A stretch of 11,736 nt of DNA, from assembly GCA_030066245.1 (NCBI GenBank), contig JASJBY010000108.1:1-11736 (forward strand). Reading direction: 5' to 3'. The position numbers were made by a program, and so were the translations under genes. A model generated the notes under the pieces. That model did no database searches and was not told where the DNA came from. It was given only the letters and a program-made list of their open reading frames with translations. This DNA comes from Gammaproteobacteria bacterium. GTDB taxonomy: Bacteria > Pseudomonadota > Gammaproteobacteria > JAABTG01. Below are positions 1 through 7,081 of the stretch, one piece after another (positions within the stretch are counted from its first letter, which is position 1; each line of letters opens with the position of its first letter).

Positions 1-644
1 TTGCCATCGTGGAGCTCCATTACGGCCTTGCCGCCGCCACCGCTTTCCAGCCAGTCAAGCACCGCTGAAGCCAGATCGTCCACGAACATCAGGGAGAAAC
101 GCGCCCGTCCGTTTCCTGGAACAGGCGCCAGCCCCCATCGCATCAAACGGAACAGGGGCAGCAGTTCCCGATCGCCGGGTCCATACACGGCGGGGGGACG
201 CAGTACGGTCCAAGGCACGGCCCCCGCGGCGGAGACAAGCGCCAGTTCCCCCGCGCGCTTGCTTGCAGCGTAATGGGACAGTCCGGGTTCGCGTGCCGCG
301 AGGGAAGATAGGGACAGGAATCGGGGCCTCGGCCGCTGTGCCGCGGCGGCTCGCACCAGGCTCAAGAGCCCCGCCACGTTGACTTGGTCGAAGTCGGCAC
401 GGGACGCCCCTCGCACCGCTCCTGCGCAATGCACAACTGCTTGTACGCCGGTAAGCAGATTCCGGAGGGCCGACTCGTCCTCAAGGGAGCCCATCACCCG
501 CTCGACGGACGTGGTGCCGAGCCTGTCCAGGGTTGAGGATTTTCTCGTGAGGGCGCGAATTTGCCAACCGTGCTCCGCCAGCAACCGCGCCACGGCGGCC
601 CCGATGAAACCGGTGGCCCCGGTCATGGCAACAGCCCGGGACAC
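1..644 (-). CDS. Extended SDR / NAD-dependent epimerase-dehydratase, CerR-like candidate (C-terminus cut by window edge)
   Basis: The minus strand is open from a GTG at 642-644 to the window edge, giving about 214 residues of an incomplete protein. A TGA lies two codons upstream (648-650), so this GTG is the first possible start. The Rossmann glycine motif TGATGFIG is at residues 8-15, a strand ending VVHCAG at about 70-75, SLSS with the catalytic serine at 111-114, and YAASK (Tyr125, Lys129) gives the SDR YxxxK pair. RPPAVYG and FVDD farther on are typical of extended SDRs. No signal peptide is visible. It lies 23 bp behind the acyl-AMP ligase and is probably in its operon. In Caulobacter ceramide synthesis an SDR of this class (CerR) reduces the 3-keto group of the long-chain base or ceramide; that role here rests on context. 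A sugar epimerase or another lipid ketoreductase remains possible. Family assignment is secure, substrate is not. Confidence 0.85.
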   Translation of the reverse strand, partial: MSRAVAMTGATGFIGAAVARLLAEHGWQIRALTRKSSTLDRLGTTSVERVMGSLEDESALRNLLTGVQAVVHCAGAVRGASRADFDQVNVAGLLSLVRAAAAQRPRPRFLSLSSLAAREPGLSHYAASKRAGELALVSAAGAVPWTVLRPPAVYGPGDRELLPLFRLMRWGLAPVPGNGRARFSLMFVDDLASAVLDWLESGGGGKAVMELHDG

Positions 645-667
645 GACTCAGCAGAATCGCTGCCGCG

Positions 668-2428
668 CTAACCCGCGCTGGCCTCCAGCGCGTCCCCGCT
701 CTCTTCCACGTCCATGCGCTGCTGACTCTCGATGTAGTCCAGACGGGCCCGCGAGCGGGACAGTTTGCCTGAGGAGGTGCGAGGCAGCGTGTGTAAAGGC
801 ACCAGCTCCACTATGCAATCGATCCCCAGTTCTTCGTGCACGAGTCGCTGCAGCCGGTGAACCAGATCGGCACGCTTTTTCTGGTCGCGTTCGCGGCACT
901 GCACAACCATGACGGTGATGTCGGTGCCGTGGGAACCGGGCGCTGCGAACGCCAGCGCATCCCCGGGCCGAACCTCCGGCTGCTGCTCCGCCAGATATTC
1001 CAGGTCCTGCGGCCAGATGTTACGGCCGTGAATGATGATCAGGTCCTTCTGGCGTCCGGTAATGACCAGACGGCCACCTATGCGGTATCCAACGTCGCCT
1101 GTGTTCAACCAGCCGTCGGCGGACAGCGTTTCCCGCGTGATATCCGGTTCGCCAAAATAACCCGCCATGACGCTCGGCCCGCGCACATGGATGACGCCGA
1201 TGCGTCTCGCCGGCAACGCCTGCCCCTTTTCATCGCGGATCTCGAACTCGTAGTCGGGGAGCGGCTCGCCACAGTCCACAAAGGGATTGACTCGCGGCGC
1301 CCGCTCGCCCGCCCTCACGGGCACGGCCTCACGGTCGTGAGCCAAGCGGTCACTGTCCACGTAGTCGACGCTTATCTCGCGATCGAGGGGAGCGAAGCTG
1401 ATGGCCAGGGAGCACTCCGCCATTCCGTAGCAAGGCAGGAAAGCCTTCGGATCGAAACCGCTGGGTGCCAGCGTCTCCGAGAATCGGTCGAGGGTCTCCG
1501 GCCGGATCATCTCTGCCCCCACCCCCGCGACGCGCCAGCTGCTCAGGTCGAATTTCTCCGCTTCACCCGGCCGCAGTCGCCGAGCACAAAGCTCATAGCC
1601 GAAGGGGGGACTGAATGAGATGGTGCCCTTGTTTCGGCTTAGGAGGTGCAGCCACTGCCGCGGTCGCATGGCGAACTCGCGGGTACCCATGTAGTCCACG
1701 GAAATCTGCGAGGCCACCGGCACGAGGATCAAGCCGACAAGCCCCATGTCGTGATAATAAGGCAGCCAGGATACACAACGGTCGCCGGGACGCATGCGGA
1801 CACCGTGCTTGATAATGCCCGCCAGGTTGTTGAGCACGGTTTTCTGAGTGATCATCACGCCGCGCGGGAATCGCGTGCTCCCCGAGGTGTACTGCAGATA
1901 CGCAAGCTCAGTTGGCTGCAGGGGATCCAACTCTGCTTCAGCTTCAGGAAGCGCCCGGAAGGCGTCGGCATCACCGACGAACGTCAAACCCAGATTCTCG
2001 CCAGCCTCTTCGACGTAAGGGACGAAACCGGGAGGCGCCACGGCCACCGACGCCTGGCAGCTGGTCAGCATACCCCGAAGCTGTCTGACATAGGCTTCGT
2101 GGCTACCCAGGTTGATGGAGATGGGCAGCGGCACGGGCACCAAGCCCGCGTACTGGCAGGCAAAGAATAGTCGCACGAAGTCGGGGCTGGTTTCCGCAAT
2201 CAGCGCCACCCTCTCTCCCCGCTCCAGGCGCAAACCTGCCAGCCGACGAGCCAACGAACGCGCCTCTGTGCGCAGCTGCTTGTAGGGCAGCACTGCATAG
2301 AGGTCCAGCTTAGCGCTATAGAAGTTGAACCCGGTTACGCCTTGCGCGGCATAGTCCAGCGCTTCGGCCAGGCTGGAAAAATCGCCGGGCCGCAAAGGCT
2401 GACAGTTCAGACTTGGCGTAGCTTCCAT
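668..2428 (-). CDS. Fatty acyl-AMP ligase (FAAL / acyl-ACP synthetase type), AasR-like candidate
   Basis: An adenylate-forming enzyme of 586 residues that activates a fatty acid with ATP to acyl-AMP, usually for transfer to an acyl carrier protein. Motifs in order: YTSGSTRFPRGV (residues 180-191), with the GSTR variant typical of FAALs; SWLPYYHDMGL (220-230), also FAAL-like; CYGMAE (333-338); TGDVG (443-447); GRQKDLIIIHGRN (458-470); and TSSGKL (551-556) with the C-terminal catalytic lysine at 555. Length fits the family and nothing is missing. The ATG at 2428 is chosen; an in-frame TTG at 2452 would add eight residues (MLGGGSLV) that look unlike coding sequence. Neither has a clean Shine-Dalgarno at ideal distance, although a G-rich run lies upstream of the ATG. 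The SDR gene follows. FAAL plus SDR mirrors the aasR-cerR pair of Caulobacter, where the ligase loads the carrier protein for sphingoid base synthesis. A polyketide or lipopeptide role is the alternative, but no PKS or NRPS is seen. Confidence 0.93.
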   Translation of the reverse strand: MEATPSLNCQPLRPGDFSSLAEALDYAAQGVTGFNFYSAKLDLYAVLPYKQLRTEARSLARRLAGLRLERGERVALIAETSPDFVRLFFACQYAGLVPVPLPISINLGSHEAYVRQLRGMLTSCQASVAVAPPGFVPYVEEAGENLGLTFVGDADAFRALPEAEAELDPLQPTELAYLQYTSGSTRFPRGVMITQKTVLNNLAGIIKHGVRMRPGDRCVSWLPYYHDMGLVGLILVPVASQISVDYMGTREFAMRPRQWLHLLSRNKGTISFSPPFGYELCARRLRPGEAEKFDLSSWRVAGVGAEMIRPETLDRFSETLAPSGFDPKAFLPCYGMAECSLAISFAPLDREISVDYVDSDRLAHDREAVPVRAGERAPRVNPFVDCGEPLPDYEFEIRDEKGQALPARRIGVIHVRGPSVMAGYFGEPDITRETLSADGWLNTGDVGYRIGGRLVITGRQKDLIIIHGRNIWPQDLEYLAEQQPEVRPGDALAFAAPGSHGTDITVMVVQCRERDQKKRADLVHRLQRLVHEELGIDCIVELVPLHTLPRTSSGKLSRSRARLDYIESQQRMDVEESGDALEASAG

Positions 2429-2548
2429 AACCAAAGAGCCACCCCCCAACAAATCGAATCCCCCCAGCAGGATACAAATTCAGATAAGCGCCGTGCCCCG
2501 CAACCGTTCACGGCCCCTTAAGTGCAGCCTTGCGACCCGAGGTGCTGT

Positions 2549-2576
2549 AGTGTAGGACACCCCGCGAGGCAAGCAA
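2549..2576 (-). promoter_or_regulatory. Possible sigma-70 promoter for the acyl-AMP ligase operon
   Basis: Reading leftward, TTGCTT (2576-2571) and TACACT (2554-2549) are separated by 16 bases, about 120 bp upstream of the ligase ATG. The -10 matches the consensus at four of six bases and the -35 only in its first three. This is a weak, position-based guess. Confidence 0.25.
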
Positions 2577-2830
2577 CACCCATGCCTAATCTTGACTTCG
2601 CCCCCCGTGTCCGCTCCCGCCCGCTGTGGCGCCCCCCACGCTTCAGGGAAACACGTCACGCTCGAATACCAGATATAACGACCTCGCGCGCCCGGTGAGA
2701 ACGCCGCAACACACGGCCGTGCACGCCGAATATAGCGCCCGCTGCCACATAAGCGGCAGGGTAAGAAATCATCCTAACAGCCCCCGAGGTGCGGAGGTGG
2801 CCCTTGCGGGCATGCACCAACAGAGCGCAA

Positions 2831-2847
2831 TGCACCAGTTTGGTGCA
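2831..2847. promoter_or_regulatory. NtrC-like palindrome TGCACCA-N3-TGGTGCA
   Basis: A perfect 7+7 inverted repeat, TGCACCA GTT TGGTGCA, follows a second TGCACCA half-site at 2813-2819 whose partner (2823-2829) is degenerate. The two sites are 18 bp apart. The arms and 3-base spacing match the enhancer-type NtrC site known upstream of enterobacterial glnA (GCACCA-N3-TGGTGC). No nitrogen-metabolism gene is visible and only a weak sigma-54-like element is present, so binding by NtrC is a hypothesis. Confidence 0.4.
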
Positions 2848-2908
2848 AAGCACTCGTCTGAAACCTTTCGGACGCCCCCCGCTCCCTGTCACCCCTGATT
2901 TCCTGTCA

Positions 2909-2926
2909 GGTGGTCCCGAGACCACC
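2909..2926. repeat. Short hairpin GGTGGTC-CCGA-GACCACC
   Basis: A perfect 7-bp inverted repeat with loop CCGA. No T-run follows on either strand, so it is not a typical rho-independent terminator. It may be an RNA hairpin or a protein-binding dyad. Confidence 0.35.
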
Positions 2927-3464
2927 GGGTTGGTTCCTCGCACGTGAGAAGTCACCCGGCGAATCCCCTTGACCTGGGTACGCTCTGATCCTCGAGCCGC
3001 CTGTTTAGCCATCCCGCCAAGCCCAGGGGAAAACGAAGCACTCGCGTAACCGTTCCGCTTCCATCAACCGACCAGCCAATCGTCGGGCGAGTCGGGCCAG
3101 GCACGATTGCTGCTGCTCGATCGATCTGCCACCTCCTATTAGCTCCGGAATCCCTGCTCCGGAATCGATCCTCGCGTGATCCCGTCCCGACAGACGACCC
3201 GTAAGTCGGCGCTGTCATCCGGGAGCAATTCCCGTGCTGGGCAAAACGCTTGCCTTCGTTTCGGCGCCGGCGGCTTCCGTCCGCCCCCGATGGTCGCCGA
3301 ATTCAAAGTCTCCGTACTATCGCGCGCTCATTCCCAGCAATCTTGTGTTGGCCAAGAAAGATAACTATCCTGCGCGCATTTATCAACTTAAATTAAAATC
3401 TAATTTGCCGACGCACCTTGTGCTTTTCCCACGAATTAGGCGTAGGCGCTATATCGGGACGCAG

Positions 3465-3507
3465 CGGTCATACTTGACCGTGCGCGGCGCGTGGGCGGCT
3501 TTATACC
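3465..3507 (+). promoter_or_regulatory. Operator-like dyad with possible promoter elements upstream of the acyltransferase operon
   Basis: CGGTCA (3465-3470), TACT, TGACCG (3475-3480) form a perfect inverted repeat. TTGACC at 3474-3479, within its right arm, matches a -35 box at five of six bases, and TATACC at 3502-3507 resembles a -10. The 22-base spacing is too long for an ordinary sigma-70 promoter, so either the -10 is wrong or an activator is needed. It lies about 230 bp before the GTG at 3740. Confidence 0.3.
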
Positions 3508-3560
3508 ACACATGAACACCAGGTCCATGGTTTTAGTTGCAGGCCGGGCTTGCGGATGCC

Positions 3561-3596
3561 CTTCGGTCGCGGCCGCACCGAGCGGCCGCACCGAAG
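3561..3596. repeat. Strong 15-bp hairpin in the acyltransferase leader
   Basis: The left arm CTTCGGTCGCGGCCGC (3561-3576) pairs with GCGGCCGCACCGAAG (3582-3596). There is one bulged C at 3568 and a loop ACCGA. It is very GC-rich and stable. The nearest T-run on the plus strand (about 3619-3623) is more than 20 bases away, so it is not a standard intrinsic terminator. Attenuation, mRNA stabilisation or a structured RNA are possible. Confidence 0.5.
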
Positions 3597-3739
3597 TGCT
3601 GCTGCGGCTCAGCTGGGCTTTTTCGACGCCGCCGCAAGGATAACAATGGAGTAGGACGCTTGGCAGAACCATGAGACCGCTGGCATTCCCGTTTCGCACA
3701 CCCGCCTGGCGCACGGCCGGCTGGTAGACTCCGCTGGGC

Positions 3740-4903
3740 GTGAATCTGTCTCCCGATCGCAAGCCGAGCAGCCCTCCGCTGCGCGTGACCCGAGTGTCCA
3801 ACCGACGTGAGCTGCGGCGATTCATCCGTGTGCCCTGGCACCTCTACAACGCCGATCCGTCCTGGGTGCCCCCGTTGATGGTGGAACGTCACGAGCACCT
3901 TTCACCCCAGAATCCGTATTTTCAACATGCACAATGGTGCGCGTGGCTCGCCCTCCGTGGCGACCACGTGGTAGGCCGTATCAGCGCCCAACTGGACCGC
4001 CTGCACCTGGAGCGACACATGGACTCAACCGGCTTCTTCGGCATGCTCGAGGCGGAGGACCAACCCGAAGTCTTCCGTGACCTGCTGAGCGCGGCGGAGA
4101 ACTGGCTGCGGAGCCGGGGCATGCACCGTATTCGCGGGCCCTTCAATCTCTCCATCAACCAAGAATGCGGGCTGCTGGTGGACGGCTTCGACACCCCCCC
4201 TTCTCTGTTGATGGGGCACGCCCTGCCCTACTACGGCGCGCGGCTGGAAGAGCAGGGCTATGTTCCGGTCAAAGACCTTTTGGCCTATCGCCTGGATACG
4301 GCATTCAGTCTGCCGCCGGGCATGGTGCGGCTCGCCGAGAAGCTGCAGGACCGAATTCGGTTGCGCCCACTGCGCCGCTCCCGGCTTGACGAGGACGTCG
4401 CCATCCTTCGCGATATTTTCAACGACGCGTGGTCGGCGAACTGGTCTTTCGTTCCCTTTACCGAAGCCGAGTTTGCCGCCATGGCGCGCGACCTGGTGCG
4501 CCTAGTCGACGACGAGTTCGTCCAGATTGCGGAAGTGGACGGCGAGCCGGCAGCCATGATTGCAATTCTGCCCAACTTGAACGAGGTGATTCGTGACCTG
4601 GATGGCCGCCTGCTGCCCTTCGGCTGGCTCAAGCTGCTGTGGCGCTTGAAAGTCAGCCATCCAAAGACGGCCCGCGTGCCGCTCATGGGCGTGCGCAAGC
4701 GGCACCAGACCAGCCTGGTCGGCACCGCGCTGACCTACCTGCTGATCGACGCCCTGCGTGTCCCGGTGGCAAATCGGGGTGTCAATGAAGTCGAAATGTC
4801 GTGGATCCTAGAGGACAACACGCCCATGCGGCGGGTCATCGAGTCGCTGGGGGGCCTAGCGTACAAGCGCTACCGCATACTGGAGAAAACACTCCCGGGC
4901 TAG
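3740..4903 (+). CDS. GNAT-superfamily acyltransferase, candidate bacterial ceramide synthase (bCerS-like)
   Basis: This 387-residue protein belongs to the long two-lobed GNAT family that begins RRELRRFIRVPWHLYNADPSWVPPL (residues 22-46). Other conserved parts are STGFFGMLEAEDQPEV (96-111), IRGPFNLSINQECGLLVDGFDTPP (131-154), the acyl-donor loop region MGVRKRHQTSLVGTAL (316-331) and the ending EMSWILEDNTPMRRVIESLGGLAYKRYRILEK (352-383). A TAG lies in frame at 3725, so GTG 3740 is the first start; GTG 3785 is an alternative. Neither has a clear ribosome site. In Caulobacter the bacterial ceramide synthase, which N-acylates the sphingoid base, is an acyltransferase of this superfamily, and it too lies near the SDR and ligase genes. 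The context here (acyl-AMP ligase, SDR, lipid kinase, lipid exporter) supports that role. Members of this family also occur elsewhere with unknown function, so the GNAT call is firm and the substrate inferred. Confidence 0.85.
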   Translation: MNLSPDRKPSSPPLRVTRVSNRRELRRFIRVPWHLYNADPSWVPPLMVERHEHLSPQNPYFQHAQWCAWLALRGDHVVGRISAQLDRLHLERHMDSTGFFGMLEAEDQPEVFRDLLSAAENWLRSRGMHRIRGPFNLSINQECGLLVDGFDTPPSLLMGHALPYYGARLEEQGYVPVKDLLAYRLDTAFSLPPGMVRLAEKLQDRIRLRPLRRSRLDEDVAILRDIFNDAWSANWSFVPFTEAEFAAMARDLVRLVDDEFVQIAEVDGEPAAMIAILPNLNEVIRDLDGRLLPFGWLKLLWRLKVSHPKTARVPLMGVRKRHQTSLVGTALTYLLIDALRVPVANRGVNEVEMSWILEDNTPMRRVIESLGGLAYKRYRILEKTLPG

Positions 4904-4939
4904 CCCGCACCCGGCGACAGCTCCTGCTTCTGAGCTTGC

Positions 4940-4943
4940 GGAG
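4940..4943 (+). promoter_or_regulatory. Ribosome binding site of the MobA-like gene
   Basis: GGAG with a 5-base spacer before the ATG at 4949. This is one of the few clear Shine-Dalgarno sequences in the cluster and fixes that start. Confidence 0.7.
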
Positions 4944-4948
4944 ACAAC

Positions 4949-5761
4949 ATGCCTGCTGATTCCTCGCCTTTCACGGCCATCGTCCTGGCAGCCGACCGCG
5001 CGCCGGGGGACCCCGTGGCACGCGCAGCCGGATCGAGCTGTAAGGCACTGGCGCCGGTGGATGGCACACCGATGGTGCAGCGTGTGCTCGGTGCGCTGAA
5101 CGAAAGCCGCGAGGTGAATGCCAGGCTCCTGTGCGGTCCGCCGCCGGCGGTCTACTACGGGGAGCACCAGCTGCAACGCTGGCTTGCGGCCGAAGACATA
5201 CCCTGGGTGCCGTCCGAGGCTGCACCCAGTCGCAGCGCCATGGCCGCCATGCGCAACGTTCCTGCGCAATTGCCCGTTCTGCTGACCACCGCTGACCACG
5301 CTCTGCTGAGCCCAGCCATCGTCGACCACTTCTGCTGCGAGGCACGCCTTAGCGGCTGCGACGCCTTGGTCGGGCTCGCCCGCCACTCGCTGGTACTCAA
5401 AGCTTACCCAAGCGTACGGCGCACCGTCATACGGCTCCGGGATGACGCCTACTGCGGCTGCAATCTGTTCGCTTTCCTGACACCCGAGGCCCGACGACTG
5501 GCCGAGTACTGGCGTCGAGTGGAACGGCAGCGGAAAAAACCCCTGCGCGTTGTTGGCGCAGTTGGCTGGCTGACCGTGCTGCAGTTTCTTGCCGGCCGAC
5601 TCTCGCTGGGAACAGCACTGGAGCGCCTGTCGCGACGTGCTGGCGTGCGTGTGGGCGCGGTGAAGTTACCATTTCCGGATGCTGCGGTAGATGTGGATAC
5701 TATGGCTGACTGGCAGTTCGTGGAGGACCGAGCGCGCGAAATGCGCTTGCATCCGTCCTGA
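4949..5761 (+). CDS. MobA-like NTP transferase-fold protein (nucleotidyltransferase family)
   Basis: The protein has 270 residues and starts 45 bp after the acyltransferase stop, behind a good GGAG site. The N-terminus IVLAADRAPGDPVARAAG (residues 11-28), then CKALAPVDGTPMVQRVLGAL (31-50), aligns with the nucleotide-binding start of NTP_transf_3/MobA-like enzymes, including the lysine (Lys32) and the GxPM turn. TADHALL (114-120) gives the metal-binding aspartate (Asp116), and AVDVDTMADW (246-255) the second acidic motif near the C-terminus. The usual LAGGxGxR loop is replaced by a longer, glycine-poor loop, so NTP binding may be altered. A role in activating a polar head group (for example an NDP- or CDP-linked sugar or acid) for the lipid made here is a reasonable inference; molybdenum cofactor work is unlikely in this context. 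No membrane segment is visible. The stop overlaps a following ATG as TGATG. Confidence 0.75.
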   Translation: MPADSSPFTAIVLAADRAPGDPVARAAGSSCKALAPVDGTPMVQRVLGALNESREVNARLLCGPPPAVYYGEHQLQRWLAAEDIPWVPSEAAPSRSAMAAMRNVPAQLPVLLTTADHALLSPAIVDHFCCEARLSGCDALVGLARHSLVLKAYPSVRRTVIRLRDDAYCGCNLFAFLTPEARRLAEYWRRVERQRKKPLRVVGAVGWLTVLQFLAGRLSLGTALERLSRRAGVRVGAVKLPFPDAAVDVDTMADWQFVEDRAREMRLHPS

Positions 5762-5886
5762 TGTTTCCTGCCGGACGAGAAGGCGTCACCGCAACCCTGC
5801 CCGACCAGATCCTTCCTGAGCCGGCGCGCGCCGTCAGGGGGACTGGTGATCTCACGGTGGGTAACAAAGACCACGACGAGCCTTGA
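5761..5886 (+). CDS. Possible 41-residue small protein bridging the NTP transferase and lptF genes
   Basis: The stop of the NTP transferase and the ATG of this ORF overlap as TGATG (5759-5763). Its own TGA (5884-5886) overlaps the TTG start of lptF (5883-5885) as TTGA. The frame is open for 41 codons and fills the 121-bp gap exactly. The product starts MFPAGREGVTATL and ends GNKDHDEP; it is hydrophilic, with no membrane segment and no domain I know. There is no Shine-Dalgarno, so it would be made by termination-reinitiation. It may serve to carry ribosomes to lptF rather than make a functional peptide, or it may be chance. Confidence 0.4.
   Translation: MFPAGREGVTATLPDQILPEPARAVRGTGDLTVGNKDHDEP
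5815..5838. repeat. Hairpin inside the small ORF before lptF
   Basis: CCTGA-GC-CGGC, loop GCGC, GCCG-TCAGG forms a 9-bp stem with a 2-base bulge. No T-run follows. It lies about 45 bases before the lptF start and could slow ribosomes or polymerase. Confidence 0.3.
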
Positions 5887-7004
5887 TTATCGAACGCTAC
5901 CTTCTCCGGGAAATCACCCAGCCCATGATATTGGGCGTGCTGGTGCTGGTCATCATTTACGCCAGCTTCAGCTCGGCCAACTACCTGGCCGAGGCCGTTG
6001 CCGGCGTGCTCCCGGCCGAAACCCTGGTCTCGCTGATACTGCTGCGGATCTTGATCGGCTTCGAAGTGCTGCTGCCAACGGCGCTCTACCTGTCCGTGGT
6101 GGTGGGCCTCGGACGCCTCTACACGGACTCGGAAATGGTCGCCATCACGGCTGCCGGCGTCAGCGACTTCCGGGTCCTGAAGACCGTCTTCAGGCTTACC
6201 CTCACGGTGGCCATTCTGGTGGCGCTACTGGCTCTTTTCGCCAGGCCATGGGCTTACCGAACAGGCTACGAGCTTGAAGCCAGGGCCCAGGCTGGAATAG
6301 ACATGAGCAAGCTCGAGGCCGGCCGATTCTACGAGCTGAAACGCAGCGGCCGTGTGCTGTATGCCGAAGATATAGATGCGGAAAGCCGGACCCTGAAGCG
6401 CGTCTTCTACCAGAGTCGCAAGGGTAAGAACACCCAGGTGGTGTATGCCCGGGAGGCAATCCTGCCTGCCCCAGGAGACGCCGTCCAGCCCAACCTGGTG
6501 TTCGTCGACGGCCATGCCTATCACCTGGCTCCGGATGGACAGAAGGACATGACCGTGAAGTTCGGCACGCTGAGCGTGTACCTGAAAAGCCCGACGGCGC
6601 GCCACATTTCCTACAAACGCCGCGCCGCGCCCACTGCACAGCTCGCCCGTTCCGACAGGCCCAAGGATATTGCTGAGTTTCAATGGCGTGTTTCAGCGCC
6701 CATCGGCACCATGCTGCTGACGCTGCTCGCGGTTCCCCTGAGCCGGACCGCACCCCGTCGCGGGCGTTACGCCCGGGTCTTTGTCGCGGTTCTGGTTTAC
6801 GTCGTGTACTACAACCTCGGCGGCATGGCGGAGACCTGGGTAGAGGAAGGATGGGTCGGAGAGATACCCGGGATGATGTGGGTGCATTCGCTACCGGCCG
6901 CCCTGCTGCTCCTGCTCCTCTGGTGGCCCGTGCGTCCGGCATGGTGTCGACGCCGCATGTCGCGCATCCAGGGCGTAACCGCCAGAGTGTTTCGCCGTCG
7001 ATAA
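5883..7004 (+). CDS. lptF: LptF-type permease of a lipid ABC exporter
   Basis: A 373-residue inner-membrane protein of the LptF/LptG (YjgP/YjgQ) family. It starts MIIERYLLRE as LptF does. Membrane segments appear near residues 13-31, 50-75 and 102-120; then a periplasmic jelly-roll region (about 125-262); then segments near 270-287, 296-312 and 330-349. GRLYTDSEMVAITAAGVS (77-94) and FQWRVSAPIGTMLLTLLAVPLS (266-287) are LptF signatures. TTG 5883 is the start: a TAA lies in frame at 5862 with no ATG or GTG between, and the family N-terminus begins there. LptF works with LptG and the ATPase LptB to extract lipid, normally LPS, from the inner membrane toward LptC/LptA. Neither LptB, LptA nor LptC is present here, and the gene does not touch lptG (77-bp gap). 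The usual lptFG neighbour pepA is not seen. In this setting it may be a second exporter for a sphingolipid. Confidence 0.9.
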   Translation: MIIERYLLREITQPMILGVLVLVIIYASFSSANYLAEAVAGVLPAETLVSLILLRILIGFEVLLPTALYLSVVVGLGRLYTDSEMVAITAAGVSDFRVLKTVFRLTLTVAILVALLALFARPWAYRTGYELEARAQAGIDMSKLEAGRFYELKRSGRVLYAEDIDAESRTLKRVFYQSRKGKNTQVVYAREAILPAPGDAVQPNLVFVDGHAYHLAPDGQKDMTVKFGTLSVYLKSPTARHISYKRRAAPTAQLARSDRPKDIAEFQWRVSAPIGTMLLTLLAVPLSRTAPRRGRYARVFVAVLVYVVYYNLGGMAETWVEEGWVGEIPGMMWVHSLPAALLLLLLWWPVRPAWCRRRMSRIQGVTARVFRRR

Positions 7005-7081
7005 GGCGGTAGTATTTCCTCTCTCGACGATGGCCCCGCTATCCCAACACCTCCGAAGCACCCCGTAACAAGCATGGCCCT

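Larger units (their letters stand above)
2429..3739. other. Long divergent intergenic region with no recognisable gene
   Basis: About 1.3 kb separate the leftward ligase operon from the rightward acyltransferase operon. The reading frames here are rich in Arg, Ser, Pro and Thr, have no recognisable domain, and lack ribosome sites. Visible structure: an NtrC-like palindrome at 2831-2847; a 7-bp hairpin with a 4-base loop at 2909-2926; an 11-bp direct repeat GCTCCGGAATC at 3142-3152 and 3156-3166; an AT-rich island at about 3380-3410 containing the dyad AAATTA-N5-TAATTT (3390-3406); a dyad CGGTCA-N4-TGACCG at 3465-3480; and a 15-bp hairpin at 3561-3596. It could hold regulatory sites for both operons, an untranslated RNA, or decayed coding sequence. 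I cannot tell which. Confidence 0.6.

Noticed and set aside
379..912. 177-codon plus-strand frame across the SDR/ligase junction
   Set aside because: It overlaps two well-supported minus-strand genes and its product is Arg/Ala/Pro-rich with no domain.
836..1618. 260-codon plus-strand frame opposite the acyl-AMP ligase
   Set aside because: It is antisense to a gene with complete catalytic motifs, its product has no recognisable domain, and long antisense frames are expected in GC-rich coding DNA.
2626..3012. Short frames on both strands in the 1.3 kb gap (90 and 118 codons)
   Set aside because: No ribosome site, low-complexity composition, no domain, and they overlap each other on opposite strands.
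3234..3515. 93-codon plus-strand frame in the gap
   Set aside because: No ribosome site and no family resemblance; the composition changes abruptly across the AT-rich island.
3638..3647. GGATAACAAT, identical to part of the E. coli lac operator
   Set aside because: There is no matching left half or dyad, so it is a chance 10-base match.
3671..3727. 18-codon ORF (MRPLAFPF...) just before the acyltransferase GTG
   Set aside because: No Shine-Dalgarno and no overlap with the next start (12 bases between); not enough to call a leader peptide.
3436..3898. Minus-strand frames of 129 and 121 codons covering the acyltransferase start
   Set aside because: They overlap the conserved N-terminus of the GNAT protein and span the 15-bp hairpin; no domain seen.
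6202..6942. 246-codon minus-strand frame within lptF
   Set aside because: It is antisense to a clear LptF protein; its product is Arg/Pro/Gly-rich without a domain.
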